Below, one piece after another: positions 16,492 through 23,993 of a DNA stretch of 28,967 nt. Origin of the DNA: Micromonosporaceae bacterium (GTDB taxonomy: Bacteria > Actinomycetota > Actinomycetes > Mycobacteriales > Micromonosporaceae); the NCBI GenBank assembly GCA_019690055.1, contig JADGGF010000006.1, positions 1 to 28,967 on the forward strand. Reading direction: 5' to 3'. Below the pieces are notes generated by a model. The model was given only the letters and a program-made list of their open reading frames with translations, was not told where the DNA came from and ran no database searches. Made by a program: the position numbers and the translations under genes. Within the stretch, counting starts at the first letter, position 1, and every line of letters starts with the position of its first letter.

Positions 16492-17955
16492 TCAGTCGGC
16501 GGCGGATGAGTGCGACACGGCGGCGTGCAGGGCGGCGCGGACGGTCGGCACCTCAAGCACCGTCATGCCCGCCGGCAGCTCGCTCGTGGCCGCCGGCCCG
16601 CAGCCGGGCGGCACCAGCGCGAAACGGAAGCCGAGCCGGGCCGCCTCGGCCAGCCGGCGCGGCACCGCGCCGACGCGCCGGATCTCCCCGGTCAGGCCCA
16701 CCTCACCGATCGCCACGAGGTCGGCGGCCAGCGGCAGGTCGTTGCAGGCCGAGGCGACCGAGAGGGCCAACGCGAGGTCGGCGGCCGGCTCGACGACCCG
16801 GATCCCCCCGACGGTGGCGGCGAAGACCTCGCGTTCGTGCAGTCGCAGCCCGGAGCGGCTCTGCAGCACGGCCAGGACCATCGACAGACGGGCTGAGTCC
16901 AGACCGCTCACCGTTCGCCGCGGCGAACCGGCGACCTGGGCACCGACCAACGCCTGCACCTCGGTGACGAGGGCCCGCCGACCCTCCATCGCGACCGCGG
17001 CACACGTGCCGGGCACCCGCTCGTCGTAGCGCGTGAGGAAGAGCCCCGACGGGTCGGGCAGGCTCACCAACCCGCGCTCATGCATCTCGAAGCATCCCAC
17101 TTCGTCGGCTGCCCCGAACCGGTTCTTCAACCCCCGCACCATGCGCAGCGAGGAGAACTTGTCGCCCTCGAACTGCAGCACCACGTCGACCAGGTGCTCC
17201 AGCACCCGGGGACCGGCGACCTGACCGTCCTTGGTGACGTGGCCGACCAGCACGGTCGCGATCGACCGTTCCTTCGCCACGGCCACGATCGCCGCCGCCA
17301 CCGCCCGGACCTGCGTCACCCCTCCCGGCACACCGTCCACGCCGGGGGCCGAGAACGTCTGCACCGAATCGAGCACGAGCAACCCGGGCCGAACGTCGTC
17401 CAGATGGCCGAGCACGGCGGCGAGATCGGTCTCGGCCGCCAGGTAGAGCCGCTCGTGCAGCGCGCCGATGCGCTCGGCCCGCAGCCGTACCTGAGCCGCC
17501 GACTCCTCACCGCTGACCACCAGCGCCGGACCCGCCTCGGCCGCGGCGCTGGCGGCCCAGTGCTGGGCAACGTCGAGCAGCAGCGTCGATTTGCCGACCC
17601 CCGGCTCGCCCGCGAGCAACACCACGCCGCCCGGCACCAGCCCGCCGCCCAGCACGCGGTCGAGCTCACTGACTCCGGTCGGTCGCGCCCGGGCCGCCTC
17701 CAGATCGACGGTCGCGATCGGCCGGGCCGGCTCGGCCGGCCGGCGGGGCGCGACCGTCCGCAGCGCCACCGGCGTCGCCGCCGCCTCCACGATCGAGCCC
17801 CAGGCGTCGCAGCCCGGACAGCGACCGACCCACTTGGGCGTGGTGTGCCCGCAGACCTCGCACTCGTACGTCGTCCGGCTCGCCCGGCCGCTGGCCGCGC
17901 TCGCCCGGCCGGCGGTGCTGGTCGCGCGGCTGGGGCCCTTCGATCCGACCGTCAC
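16492..17955 (-). CDS. radA: DNA repair protein RadA
   Basis: RecA-like branch-migration helicase for recombination intermediates. The 487 residues comprise a zinc finger (Cys32, 35, 46, 49 in CEVCGHTTPKWVGRCPGC), a RecA-type ATPase with Walker A GEPGVGKST (116-124) and Walker B LLVLDSVQTF, the diagnostic KNRFG (277-281), and a C-terminal Lon-protease-like domain ending in a region with VALVPPGCGP. Start GTG 17955 sits six nt after TAGCCT, so the message is probably leaderless. disA, the usual next gene in actinobacteria, is not downstream; instead a convergent secreted-protein gene is found. Confidence 0.95.
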   Translation of the reverse strand: MTVGSKGPSRATSTAGRASAASGRASRTTYECEVCGHTTPKWVGRCPGCDAWGSIVEAAATPVALRTVAPRRPAEPARPIATVDLEAARARPTGVSELDRVLGGGLVPGGVVLLAGEPGVGKSTLLLDVAQHWAASAAAEAGPALVVSGEESAAQVRLRAERIGALHERLYLAAETDLAAVLGHLDDVRPGLLVLDSVQTFSAPGVDGVPGGVTQVRAVAAAIVAVAKERSIATVLVGHVTKDGQVAGPRVLEHLVDVVLQFEGDKFSSLRMVRGLKNRFGAADEVGCFEMHERGLVSLPDPSGLFLTRYDERVPGTCAAVAMEGRRALVTEVQALVGAQVAGSPRRTVSGLDSARLSMVLAVLQSRSGLRLHEREVFAATVGGIRVVEPAADLALALSVASACNDLPLAADLVAIGEVGLTGEIRRVGAVPRRLAEAARLGFRFALVPPGCGPAATSELPAGMTVLEVPTVRAALHAAVSHSSAAD

Positions 17956-17961
17956 CGGGCG

Positions 17962-17967
17962 AGGCTA
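17962..17967 (-). promoter_or_regulatory. -10 box for a leaderless radA message
   Basis: On the minus strand TAGCCT (17967-17962) is followed by exactly six nt and the GTG start at 17955. Spacing equals that of the HIT promoter. The -35 region is not recognisable. Confidence 0.45.
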
Positions 17968-18035
17968 ACCCGGCCCGCCGTCAGAGCCGGACCGACGCGC
18001 CCAGCGCGCGACGGCGCCGGCCCCACACCGTCGCG

Positions 18036-18791
18036 TCAGTGGCCCTCGTTGTGACCGGGATCGACCACCGGGGTGGCGCGCGGCACAGCGGTGACCGGCG
18101 GCGCCAGCGGAACCGGCGCCACCACCGTCGTGCCGTCGGAGAAGGTGAACGTCACGTTGACGGACTCGCCCGGAATGATGGCCTCCCGCAGGCCGACCAG
18201 CACCAGGTGACCGCTGTCGCTCTCCCCGGGGACGAGCAGGACGTACGACTGCGGCGGGATGGTCACCGACACGGGCTCGCCCGTCGGCCGCTGGGTGGTC
18301 GGCGTCGGCGTGGGCGTCGCGGTCGGGGTCGCCGTCGGCTCGGCCGTGTCGGTCGGAGCCGGCGAGGCCTCCTCAGTCGGCGACGCGGTGGGCTCGGGTG
18401 CCGGCGGCTGCGTCGCCGACCCCGTGGGCGAGACCACCGTGGGCGCGCCGGTCAGGACGACCGCCTCCGCCTTGTCCGTGCTGACCCCGACGAGCGTGAC
18501 CGGCTCGTGGCCGTTGTTGAACAGCCGGACCACCAGCGGGGCGTCGCTGCCGGCGGGGTAGCCCTCGGGCCCGTTGTACGCGATCACCAGGTTACGCAGG
18601 GCGATGTCACCCGCGTCCAGGTTGACCCCCACGACCGGGGGCACCTGAGTCGCGGTCTGGGTGATCTGCCCCGCCGAGCAGCCGGCGAGGGCCAGGACCG
18701 CACCGACGCCGACCGCAGCGGCGGCCATGGCGAGCCGCGGGCGCATCCGCGGGCGGTCACCGGGGCGGCGACTGGTACGGCTGGCGGTCAC
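18036..18791 (-). CDS. LpqE-like lipoprotein
   Basis: Exported lipoprotein of unknown function in the position of mycobacterial lpqE, between radA and carD. GTG 18791 has GAGGAGG (18802-18796) 4 nt upstream and gives 251 residues. A basic N-region and hydrophobic stretch lead to the lipobox LAGC with Cys38. The mature part begins with a beta-rich segment (IALRNLVIAYNGPEGYPAGS, APLVVRLFNNGHEPVTLVGV). A Ser/Thr/Pro tract of about 65 residues (PTATPTATPTPTPT) interrupts the domain, which resumes with VTIPPQSYVLLVPGESDSGH and ESVNVTFTFSDGTTV. The repeat-coding DNA (about 18296-18350) is a run of GTCGGC/GTGGGC hexamers. The name rests on synteny and remembered similarity. Confidence 0.8.
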   Translation of the reverse strand: MTASRTSRRPGDRPRMRPRLAMAAAAVGVGAVLALAGCSAGQITQTATQVPPVVGVNLDAGDIALRNLVIAYNGPEGYPAGSDAPLVVRLFNNGHEPVTLVGVSTDKAEAVVLTGAPTVVSPTGSATQPPAPEPTASPTEEASPAPTDTAEPTATPTATPTPTPTTQRPTGEPVSVTIPPQSYVLLVPGESDSGHLVLVGLREAIIPGESVNVTFTFSDGTTVVAPVPLAPPVTAVPRATPVVDPGHNEGH

Positions 18792-18903
18792 GTGGCCTCC
18801 TCGATCGTCCGACCGTATTGCTCGTCCGGCCGGGAAAGCCGTTGCCGGACGGCCATCAGCGTAGTGGTGGCGTAATCCGGCCGTGCCAGGACCCATCACA
18901 TGT

Positions 18904-18927
18904 CCCCGGCGTCACAGACCGCCGGGG
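18904..18927 (-). terminator. Hairpin after the polyketide synthase gene
   Basis: CCCCGGC (18904-18910) and GCCGGGG (18921-18927) form a perfect 7-bp stem with a 10-nt loop, 15 nt beyond the synthase stop on the minus strand. No T-tract follows. It would separate this operon from the lipoprotein gene downstream. Confidence 0.45.
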
Positions 18928-18942
18928 CCGGGAGGCGAGCGG

Positions 18943-20019
18943 TCAGGCGAGGAGGGCGGCGTACAACGTCAGGCCGGGTCCGAAGGCCATCGCCACGCCC
19001 GGGCCCCGCAGGCCACCCGAGCGACGCAGCAGGTCGTCGAGCACGAGCAGCACCGTGGCCGACGAGCAGTTGCCGTGCTCGGCCAGCACCTTCGTCGACG
19101 ACGCCAGCGCGTCGCCGGGCAGGGCGAGCCGTTGCGCCACGACCTCGAGAATGCGCGGACCGCCGGGATGCACGGCCCACGCGGATACCTCCGTCGTGTC
19201 CAATCCCGACGGACCGAGCAGGTCGCCGACCGCCGGCTCCACCTGCCGGGCGAGGGCGTCCGGCACCTCCGGCGACAGTCCCATGCGGAACCCCAGGTCA
19301 GTGATGTGCCAGGTCATGTGGTCGGCGGTGGTCGGGTCCGTCCGGGCCACCACCCGGACCACTCGCGGCCCGGACCCGTTCGGCACGAGAACCACCGCGG
19401 CGGCCGCGTCCGAGAAGAGCGCGTGCGCGACGACCTGCTGCACATCCCGCTCGGAGGGCTGCACGTGCAGGCTCGGGAGCTCGACACAGAGCAGCACGGC
19501 TGGGCGTTCGTGCTGCGCCACGAAGTCGGCCGCGACCCCGAGCCCCGGCAGGGCGGCGTAGCAGCCCATGTGCCCGATGAGGACGCGACGCAGGTCGGTG
19601 GCCATCGCCAGGTCCCGGGCCAACAGGATGTCCAGGCCCGGCGTGGCGTACCCGGTGCAGGAGCAGACGACCAGCATCCCCACGTCGGTGGCGGCGACGC
19701 CGGCCCGGGCCAACGCACTGGCGAGCGCGTCCTTGCCCAACGGCAGCGCCTCCACGAGGTACCGGCGCATCCGCTCCGCCGTGCTCCAACCCGACGGGTC
19801 CTCCACCAGCGGGTTCACCACTCCGTGTCGGCGCCGCACCCCCGAGTTGGTGAAGATGCGCTTGGCGAGCCCAGGGGCGACGCCGGCGTAGTGGGCGGCG
19901 AAGAAGCCATCCCACAGCTCCTCCTGGGTGGCCGACGGCGGGTGGGCGACCCCGATGCTGGCGACCGTCGCGGCGACCCGATGGTCCGGGCTCCGAGTCG
20001 ATGGGATGGTCGTCGTCAT
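18943..20019 (-). CDS. Type III polyketide synthase (chalcone-synthase fold)
   Basis: Homodimeric ketosynthase that extends an acyl-CoA starter with malonyl-type units and cyclises the chain to a pyrone or resorcinol-type product. The 358-residue product carries the full catalytic triad: Cys153 in IGHMGCYAALPGL, His284 in AVHPGGPRILE and Asn317 in EHGNCSSA, plus the cyclisation-loop motif FGPG (346-349). ATG 20019 has AAGGAGG (20030-20024) at 4 nt. The start overlaps the methyltransferase stop (ATGA), so the two are coupled and a methylated product is likely (inference). Starter and product cannot be read from sequence. The gene is in a place where radA/lpqE and carD are normally adjacent, suggesting an accessory insertion. 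Confidence 0.92.
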   Translation of the reverse strand: MTTTIPSTRSPDHRVAATVASIGVAHPPSATQEELWDGFFAAHYAGVAPGLAKRIFTNSGVRRRHGVVNPLVEDPSGWSTAERMRRYLVEALPLGKDALASALARAGVAATDVGMLVVCSCTGYATPGLDILLARDLAMATDLRRVLIGHMGCYAALPGLGVAADFVAQHERPAVLLCVELPSLHVQPSERDVQQVVAHALFSDAAAAVVLVPNGSGPRVVRVVARTDPTTADHMTWHITDLGFRMGLSPEVPDALARQVEPAVGDLLGPSGLDTTEVSAWAVHPGGPRILEVVAQRLALPGDALASSTKVLAEHGNCSSATVLLVLDDLLRRSGGLRGPGVAMAFGPGLTLYAALLA

Positions 20020-20726
20020 CGAGCCTCCTTGATGCCCCAAGCCTGGTAGAGGACCGCCGTCGAGCCGGTCGGCACGATCGGCACGGTGCCGCGCCGGGTG
20101 AGCAGCCACCGCACGAGCGCCCCGGCCGCGGGTCGGATGCCGCGGACGGACAGCCGTACGCCGTGCGGGGCGCAGGCGTCCCGCAGCACCTCCGGCGCCA
20201 CAAACAATCGTGGATCATGAATACCTGGGGGAGCCAGGCCCGGAATCCGTTCCGCCACGGTCACGGCGACGAAGCGGGCTCGTCGCGTGTCGTTGATGGT
20301 GTCCAGTACGAGCAGGCCGCCGGGCCGCAGCACCCGGCAGGCTTCACTCAGCACAGTGGACGGATCGGGGACGTGCTCGAGGATCTCCCCGGCACTCACG
20401 ACATCCACAGATTCACTTGTATATGGGAGACGATGGACGTCGGCCCGTACGGGCGCGACGCCATGTCGTCGCGCCAGGTCCAACGACGCAGCGACCAGAT
20501 CGACACCCACGTGCCGATAACCGAGTCGGGCCACGTGCGGAGCGAGCAATCCGGCGCCGCAGCCGAGATCGAGGAGCACCGCGTCCGGACGGGTGGCCGG
20601 CGGTATGAGCGCGGCCCGCGCCGCCGCGATCCAGTGGAGCATGGCGAACGCGCCCGACGGCCGCCACCACTCATCCGCGAGCAGTTCGTACTGCCGCAGA
20701 TCGTTGCGCGGCCGCGCGGGGGCCAT
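20016..20726 (-). CDS. SAM-dependent class I methyltransferase (UbiG-like)
   Basis: Soluble Rossmann-fold methyltransferase of 236 residues. SAM motif I is VLLDLGCGAGLLAPHVARLG, the acidic post-I residue is in VGVDL, motif II is DVVSAGEILEHVPDP and motif III VLRPGGLLVLDTIN. The N-terminal YELLADEWWRPSGAFAMLHW resembles UbiG-type O-methyltransferases, which act on polyprenyl-phenol rings. Because it is co-translated with the type III polyketide synthase, its substrate is probably the phenolic or pyrone product (inference). ATG 20726 is preferred; GTG 20750 in frame is an alternative, and neither has a clear Shine-Dalgarno. Codons around 20400-20435 (TAT ACA AGT GAA TCT) are unusual for this genome. 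Confidence 0.88.
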   Translation of the reverse strand: MAPARPRNDLRQYELLADEWWRPSGAFAMLHWIAAARAALIPPATRPDAVLLDLGCGAGLLAPHVARLGYRHVGVDLVAASLDLARRHGVAPVRADVHRLPYTSESVDVVSAGEILEHVPDPSTVLSEACRVLRPGGLLVLDTINDTRRARFVAVTVAERIPGLAPPGIHDPRLFVAPEVLRDACAPHGVRLSVRGIRPAAGALVRWLLTRRGTVPIVPTGSTAVLYQAWGIKEAR

Positions 20727-20798
20727 AACGACGAGTGTGACACGATTCACGCCAACGACGGCCCGCTCGCCGGGTCGTCACCCGGCGCGGTTCGACGC

Positions 20799-21632
20799 TC
20801 AGTCGCTGGTCGCGAGCGCGGCGAGCGCGGCGCTCACGTCACGGACCGAGGTGACGACGATCGGTTCGTGGGCGACCCCGTTGCCATCCACGGGGACGGC
20901 CACGGCGGTCGGCGGCGGTAGCGCCGACGCGGACGGGGTGGGCGAGACCTCACCAGCCGTCGCGTCGGGGCTCGGCGGCGGGGACGGATCGACGGTGGGG
21001 GTTGGCGCGACATCGGCCGGCGCCGGGAATCGCCCGGTGACGACGCCAGCGGGGTCGGCCAGGCAGCGTACGTTCTTCTCGGTGCCGACCGCGCACGCGG
21101 CCTGTTCGCTCACCGGAACGACCGTGACGAGCTTCGGCGCGGCCGCCGCGATGTCGGCGATCAGCTCGCCGCAGTCACAGCCCTCCACCATCAGCAGGAG
21201 GGCGGGCAGGACGTCCCCCAGCCGCACCCGCGAGCCGGCGGCGTCGGTGAGCGTGACGGCCGGCAGCGGTACGGCCGTCTCCTGCAGCGCCGCGTCGGGA
21301 CCCACCGGGGTGGTGGTGGCTCGATTGTGGTCCCACGTGACCACGAACAGGCTGAGCAGGGTGGTGACGACCGCCACCGACATGATCACGAGCGGGACGC
21401 CCAGCGACGGGTCGCCACGGCGGCGCGGGCCCAGGCCGACCAACGCCCGCAGCCGGTTCCGCCACGCCTGCCGGCGCAACTCGCGCCGCACCTCGTCCGC
21501 CTCGGCCGCGAGCTCGGCCGGGTCGTCGGGGATGATGATGGTGCCCCACTCGGGCGGCAGATCGGGCAGGTCCGGGTAGGCGCCATCGTCGGGCGGCGTG
21601 CCGCCGCCATTTCCGGGTCGGAGATCGCCCAT
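20799..21632 (-). CDS. Membrane-anchored thioredoxin-like protein, uncharacterised
   Basis: 277 residues. A Pro/Asp-rich cytoplasmic N-terminus (about 1-78) with a charged, probably helical stretch (about 38-62) precedes one transmembrane helix (about 79-99). Outside, VTLTDAAGSRVRLGDVLPALLLMVEG resembles the start of thioredoxin/AhpC-type folds, with Cys152 and Cys154 as CDC where CxxC would be expected. Two more cysteines (180, 190) follow. A Pro/Ser/Thr tract (about 204-245) leads to a C-terminal segment. ATG 21632 is preceded by AGGGGG about 10 nt upstream. It lies divergent from carD. The redox role is inference; the fold assignment is weak. Confidence 0.72.
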   Translation of the reverse strand: MGDLRPGNGGGTPPDDGAYPDLPDLPPEWGTIIIPDDPAELAAEADEVRRELRRQAWRNRLRALVGLGPRRRGDPSLGVPLVIMSVAVVTTLLSLFVVTWDHNRATTTPVGPDAALQETAVPLPAVTLTDAAGSRVRLGDVLPALLLMVEGCDCGELIADIAAAAPKLVTVVPVSEQAACAVGTEKNVRCLADPAGVVTGRFPAPADVAPTPTVDPSPPPSPDATAGEVSPTPSASALPPPTAVAVPVDGNGVAHEPIVVTSVRDVSAALAALATSD

Positions 21633-21958
21633 CCCCTGCGCCCCCTTGCCTGCATACCGGCGCGCCCACGCCGTGCCGGCTCCCGGTTCGCCGTCTTCCT
21701 ACTGTTGCGCATCAGCGGTGTCACCGCCATAGCCTTCCCGCAGTCCGTGCCTCGTCGGGCGTGTCGTCGTCCCTCGGGACGCCGGCCCCGATCCCTCGAA
21801 AGACACCCCGGGCCGCGAACGCACCCGGGCCCGGTGACCCCACCAGCCCGGGCCAATGCCTCGTGAATCACTCATGTCATCTTTACGGGCAATCCGCCCA
21901 CAGGGCATCTGACCTGCGCATATGTCCCCACGGCCGGGGCGACGATGCGGACCGGGCG
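21633..21958. other. Spacer between the thioredoxin-like gene and the carD promoter
   Basis: About 325 bases without a supported gene. A possible minus-strand promoter lies at 21696-21724. Positions 21780-21850 are rich in CCCGGGCC-type short palindromes. From about 21862 to 21930 the sequence is more AT-rich (TCATGTCATCTTTACGGG, GCATATG), which fits a regulatory region for carD. No recognisable operator was found. Confidence 0.4.
21696..21724 (-). promoter_or_regulatory. Possible promoter of the thioredoxin-like gene
   Basis: On the minus strand GTGACA (21724-21719) and TAGGAA (21701-21696) are 17 nt apart, one or two mismatches from the -35 and -10 consensus. The gene starts about 64 nt downstream. 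Confidence 0.3.
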
Positions 21959-21967
21959 TGTTAGGCT
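21959..21967 (+). promoter_or_regulatory. Extended -10 promoter of carD
   Basis: TG-T-TAGGCT is an extended -10 element (TGn-TAnnnT). The start point would be near 21974, giving a carD leader of about 120 nt that contains the three tandem repeats. No -35 hexamer is evident, which extended -10 promoters can do without. Confidence 0.5.
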
Positions 21968-21983
21968 AGCCACACGGACGGAC

Positions 21984-22077
21984 CTTCAGGTTCGCTCGCA
22001 AGCATTGCGGCCGGGCCTTCCGGTCCCGCACGCACGCATCGCGGACGGGCATTCAGCTCCGCTCGCACGCATCGCGG
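21984..22077 (+). repeat. Three-copy imperfect tandem repeat in the carD leader
   Basis: Units of 33-34 nt start at 21984, 22017 and 22051. The cores are CTTCAGGTTCGCTCGCAAGC, CTTCCGGTCCCGCACGCACG and ATTCAGCTCCGCTCGCACGC, each then running into ATYGCGG, and adjacent cores are linked by CCGGGC or ACGGGC. Unit 1 also holds the small palindrome CGCAA-GCA-TTGCG. The array ends 17 nt before the carD ATG, next to its AAGTGGG ribosome-binding region. The repeat is also open in the carD frame but does not resemble CarD. Confidence 0.7.
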
Positions 22078-22094
22078 AAGTGGGTTTCGAACGT

Positions 22095-22580
22095 ATGGCT
22101 TTCAGTGTCGGCGAAACCGTTGTTTACCCCCACCACGGGGCCGCACTCATCGAGGCGATCGAGACTCGGGTCATCAAGGGTGAACCCAAGGAGTACCTGG
22201 TGCTCCGGGTCGCCCAGGGTGACCTGACCGTCAGGGTGCCCGCGGACAACGTGGACATGGTCGGTGTCCGGGAGGTCGTCGGAGAGGAGGGTCTTTCCAA
22301 GGTCTTCGATGTTCTACGTGCTCCCCACACCGAGGAACCGACCAACTGGTCGCGGCGCTACAAGGCGAACCTCGAGAAGCTCGCCTCCGGCAACCCGCTG
22401 AAGGTGGCGGAGGTCGTCCGCGATCTCTGGCGCCGGGAGCGTGAGCGCGGCCTGTCCGCCGGTGAAAAGCGCATGCTCGCCAAGGCCCGCGACATCCTCG
22501 TCGGTGAGGTGGCCCTCGCCGAGAAGAGCACCAAGGACGAGGCAGAGATCCTGCTGGACAAGGTGCTCGCCGAGGCGTAG
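22095..22580 (+). CDS. carD: RNA polymerase-binding transcription regulator CarD
   Basis: Global regulator that binds the RNA polymerase beta subunit and stabilises open promoter complexes, notably at rRNA promoters. The 161-residue length equals that of mycobacterial CarD. The N-terminal RNAP-interaction domain starts FSVGETVVYPHHGAALIEAI (with the TRCF/Mfd-like fold), and the helical C-terminal DNA-binding domain includes RAPHTEEPTNWSRRYKANLE and the tryptophan-bearing VVRDLWRRERERGLSAGEKR. ATG 22095 is chosen because CarD proteins start just before FxVGxTVVYPHHG; the frame remains open upstream through the leader repeats but that part is not conserved. ispD follows after 63 nt, as in mycobacteria. 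Confidence 0.97.
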   Translation: MAFSVGETVVYPHHGAALIEAIETRVIKGEPKEYLVLRVAQGDLTVRVPADNVDMVGVREVVGEEGLSKVFDVLRAPHTEEPTNWSRRYKANLEKLASGNPLKVAEVVRDLWRRERERGLSAGEKRMLAKARDILVGEVALAEKSTKDEAEILLDKVLAEA

Positions 22581-22643
22581 GGCCGAGATACAAGACGTGG
22601 CCCGGTCGTCACGATCACCGGGTGAACTCGTCGGGACCGCGAC

Positions 22644-23417
22644 GTGACCCCACAGCAGCTAAGCCCAGGCTCCGTGTACCCGCGTCCTGGACCAGAGCTG
22701 CGACCGGGTGACGTCGCGGTTCTTGTTCCGGCGGCCGGTCTCGGTACCCGCCTCGGGCCCGGAGCCCCCAAGGCGCTGCGCGAGGTGGCCGGGGCGACAC
22801 TGCTGACCCACACTGTACGGCGATTGGCGGCCGCCCCCAGCGTCGCCTGCATCGTGGTGGCGGCGCCGACCGGCACGGCCGCTGATGTCGCGGCCGACCT
22901 CGCGCCGGTCACCGACGTGCCCCTGCACGTGGTCGACGGCGGACCGACGCGGCAGGAGTCGGTGGCGGCCGCGTTGTGGGCGCTGCCCGACCCCTACCCC
23001 ATCGTCCTGGTCCACGACGCCGCGCGGGCGTTCGCCCCGCCCGATCTGGTCGAGCGCGTCGCCGCGGCCGTACGCGACGGGCATGACGCCGTGATCCCCG
23101 TGTTGCCGGTCGTCGACACGATCAAGCAGGTCGACGGCGACGGCTACGTCACCGCGACGCCGGAGCGGGCCACGCTGCGCGCCGTGCAGACCCCGCAGGG
23201 CTTCCGCCGGAGCGTCCTCGAGCAGGCCCACCGGGCGGCGCGGTCCCCCGACGGTGCGCTGCCGGCCACCGACGACGCCGCCCTGGTCGAACGCATCGGG
23301 GCTCGGGTGTTCTGCGTGCCCGGGTCGGCGGCCGCCATGAAGATCACCAACCCGGCGGACCTCGCGACCGCCGAGCTCCTCGCCGCCGAGCCCGCCCGTA
23401 CGCTCGCCCAGCCGTGA
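22644..23417 (+). CDS. ispD: 2-C-methyl-D-erythritol 4-phosphate cytidylyltransferase
   Basis: Third enzyme of the MEP isoprenoid pathway; transfers CMP from CTP to methylerythritol phosphate. The 257-residue product has the nucleotide-binding signature VLVPAAGLGTRLGPGAPKAL (about 27-46), the VHDAARAFAP motif, TIKQVDGDGYVTATPERATL and the C-terminal KITNPADLATAELLAA. GTG 22644 gives an N-terminal extension of about 24 residues before the conserved core; later starts are possible and no clear Shine-Dalgarno distinguishes them. The stop is four nt inside a possible upstream ispF start (GTGA at 23414). It probably belongs to one unit with carD and ispF. Confidence 0.95.
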   Translation: MTPQQLSPGSVYPRPGPELRPGDVAVLVPAAGLGTRLGPGAPKALREVAGATLLTHTVRRLAAAPSVACIVVAAPTGTAADVAADLAPVTDVPLHVVDGGPTRQESVAAALWALPDPYPIVLVHDAARAFAPPDLVERVAAAVRDGHDAVIPVLPVVDTIKQVDGDGYVTATPERATLRAVQTPQGFRRSVLEQAHRAARSPDGALPATDDAALVERIGARVFCVPGSAAAMKITNPADLATAELLAAEPARTLAQP

Positions 23418-23432
23418 CGTCGCGGCGGTCCC

Positions 23433-23438
23433 TATGCT
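23433..23438 (+). promoter_or_regulatory. Possible -10 box for a leaderless ispF message
   Basis: TATGCT is 8 nt before GTG 23447. No clear -35 is seen, and ispF can also be reached by read-through from ispD. Confidence 0.3.
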
Positions 23439-23446
23439 CAGGGGTC

Positions 23447-23944
23447 GTGAGCCTACCCCGGGTCGGCGTCGGAACCGACGTGCACGCATTCTCCCCCGAC
23501 CGCCCCTGCTGGGTGGCCGGGCTGCTCTGGCCGGATGTTCCCGGGCTGGCGGGTCACTCGGACGGCGATGTCGCGGCCCACGCCGCCTGCGACGCGCTGC
23601 TCTCCGCGGCCGGCCTGGGCGACCTCGGCTCCACGATCGGCACCGACCGGCCGGAGTGGGCCGGCGCGGCCGGCACCATTCTGCTGCGGGCCATCGCGGA
23701 GATGGTCCGTCAGGCCGGCTTTGAGATCGGCAACGTGTCGGTTCAGGTGATCGGCAAGGCGCCGCGCATCGGCCCGCGGCGCGACGAGGCGCAACAGGCG
23801 CTCTCCCAGGCGGTGGGCGCTCCGGTGACCGTGTCCGGTACAACCACGGACGGGCTCGGCTTCACCGGCCGGGGCGAGGGCCTGGCTGCGGTCGCCGTCG
23901 CCCTCGTGTACCCCCGGGTAACACCGTCTGTGTCCCCCCAGTGA
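23447..23944 (+). CDS. ispF: 2-C-methyl-D-erythritol 2,4-cyclodiphosphate synthase
   Basis: Zinc/magnesium-dependent trimeric enzyme of the MEP pathway that cyclises the IspE product with release of CMP. The 165-residue product shows metal ligands in GTDVHAF (Asp and His, about 9-15), GHSDGDVAAHAACDALL with the third ligand His, and the C-terminal TTTDGLGFTGRGEGLAA. GTG 23447 gives the typical start SLPRVGVGTDVHAF; an alternative GTG at 23414 overlaps the ispD stop and adds 11 residues. ispD and ispF are adjacent, as in many bacteria; ispE, the step between, is not in the window. The product feeds the precursor pool used by UppS. Confidence 0.96.
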   Translation: MSLPRVGVGTDVHAFSPDRPCWVAGLLWPDVPGLAGHSDGDVAAHAACDALLSAAGLGDLGSTIGTDRPEWAGAAGTILLRAIAEMVRQAGFEIGNVSVQVIGKAPRIGPRRDEAQQALSQAVGAPVTVSGTTTDGLGFTGRGEGLAAVAVALVYPRVTPSVSPQ

Positions 23945-23993
23945 CACATCAGTGACGCCACGACGCGCGGCCGCGGCGATATCGTCGGTGATC

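Noticed and set aside
18883..20049. 388-codon plus-strand frame opposite the polyketide synthase
   Set aside because: Arg/His/Gly-rich shadow of a gene with an intact catalytic triad.
21945..22094. N-terminal extension of CarD through the leader repeats
   Set aside because: The frame is open, but CarD proteins start at the FxVGxTVVYPHHG segment; the upstream part is better explained as a repeat-bearing leader.
22659..23843. 394-codon minus-strand frame opposite ispD and ispF
   Set aside because: Antisense to two enzymes with full motif sets; no family resemblance.
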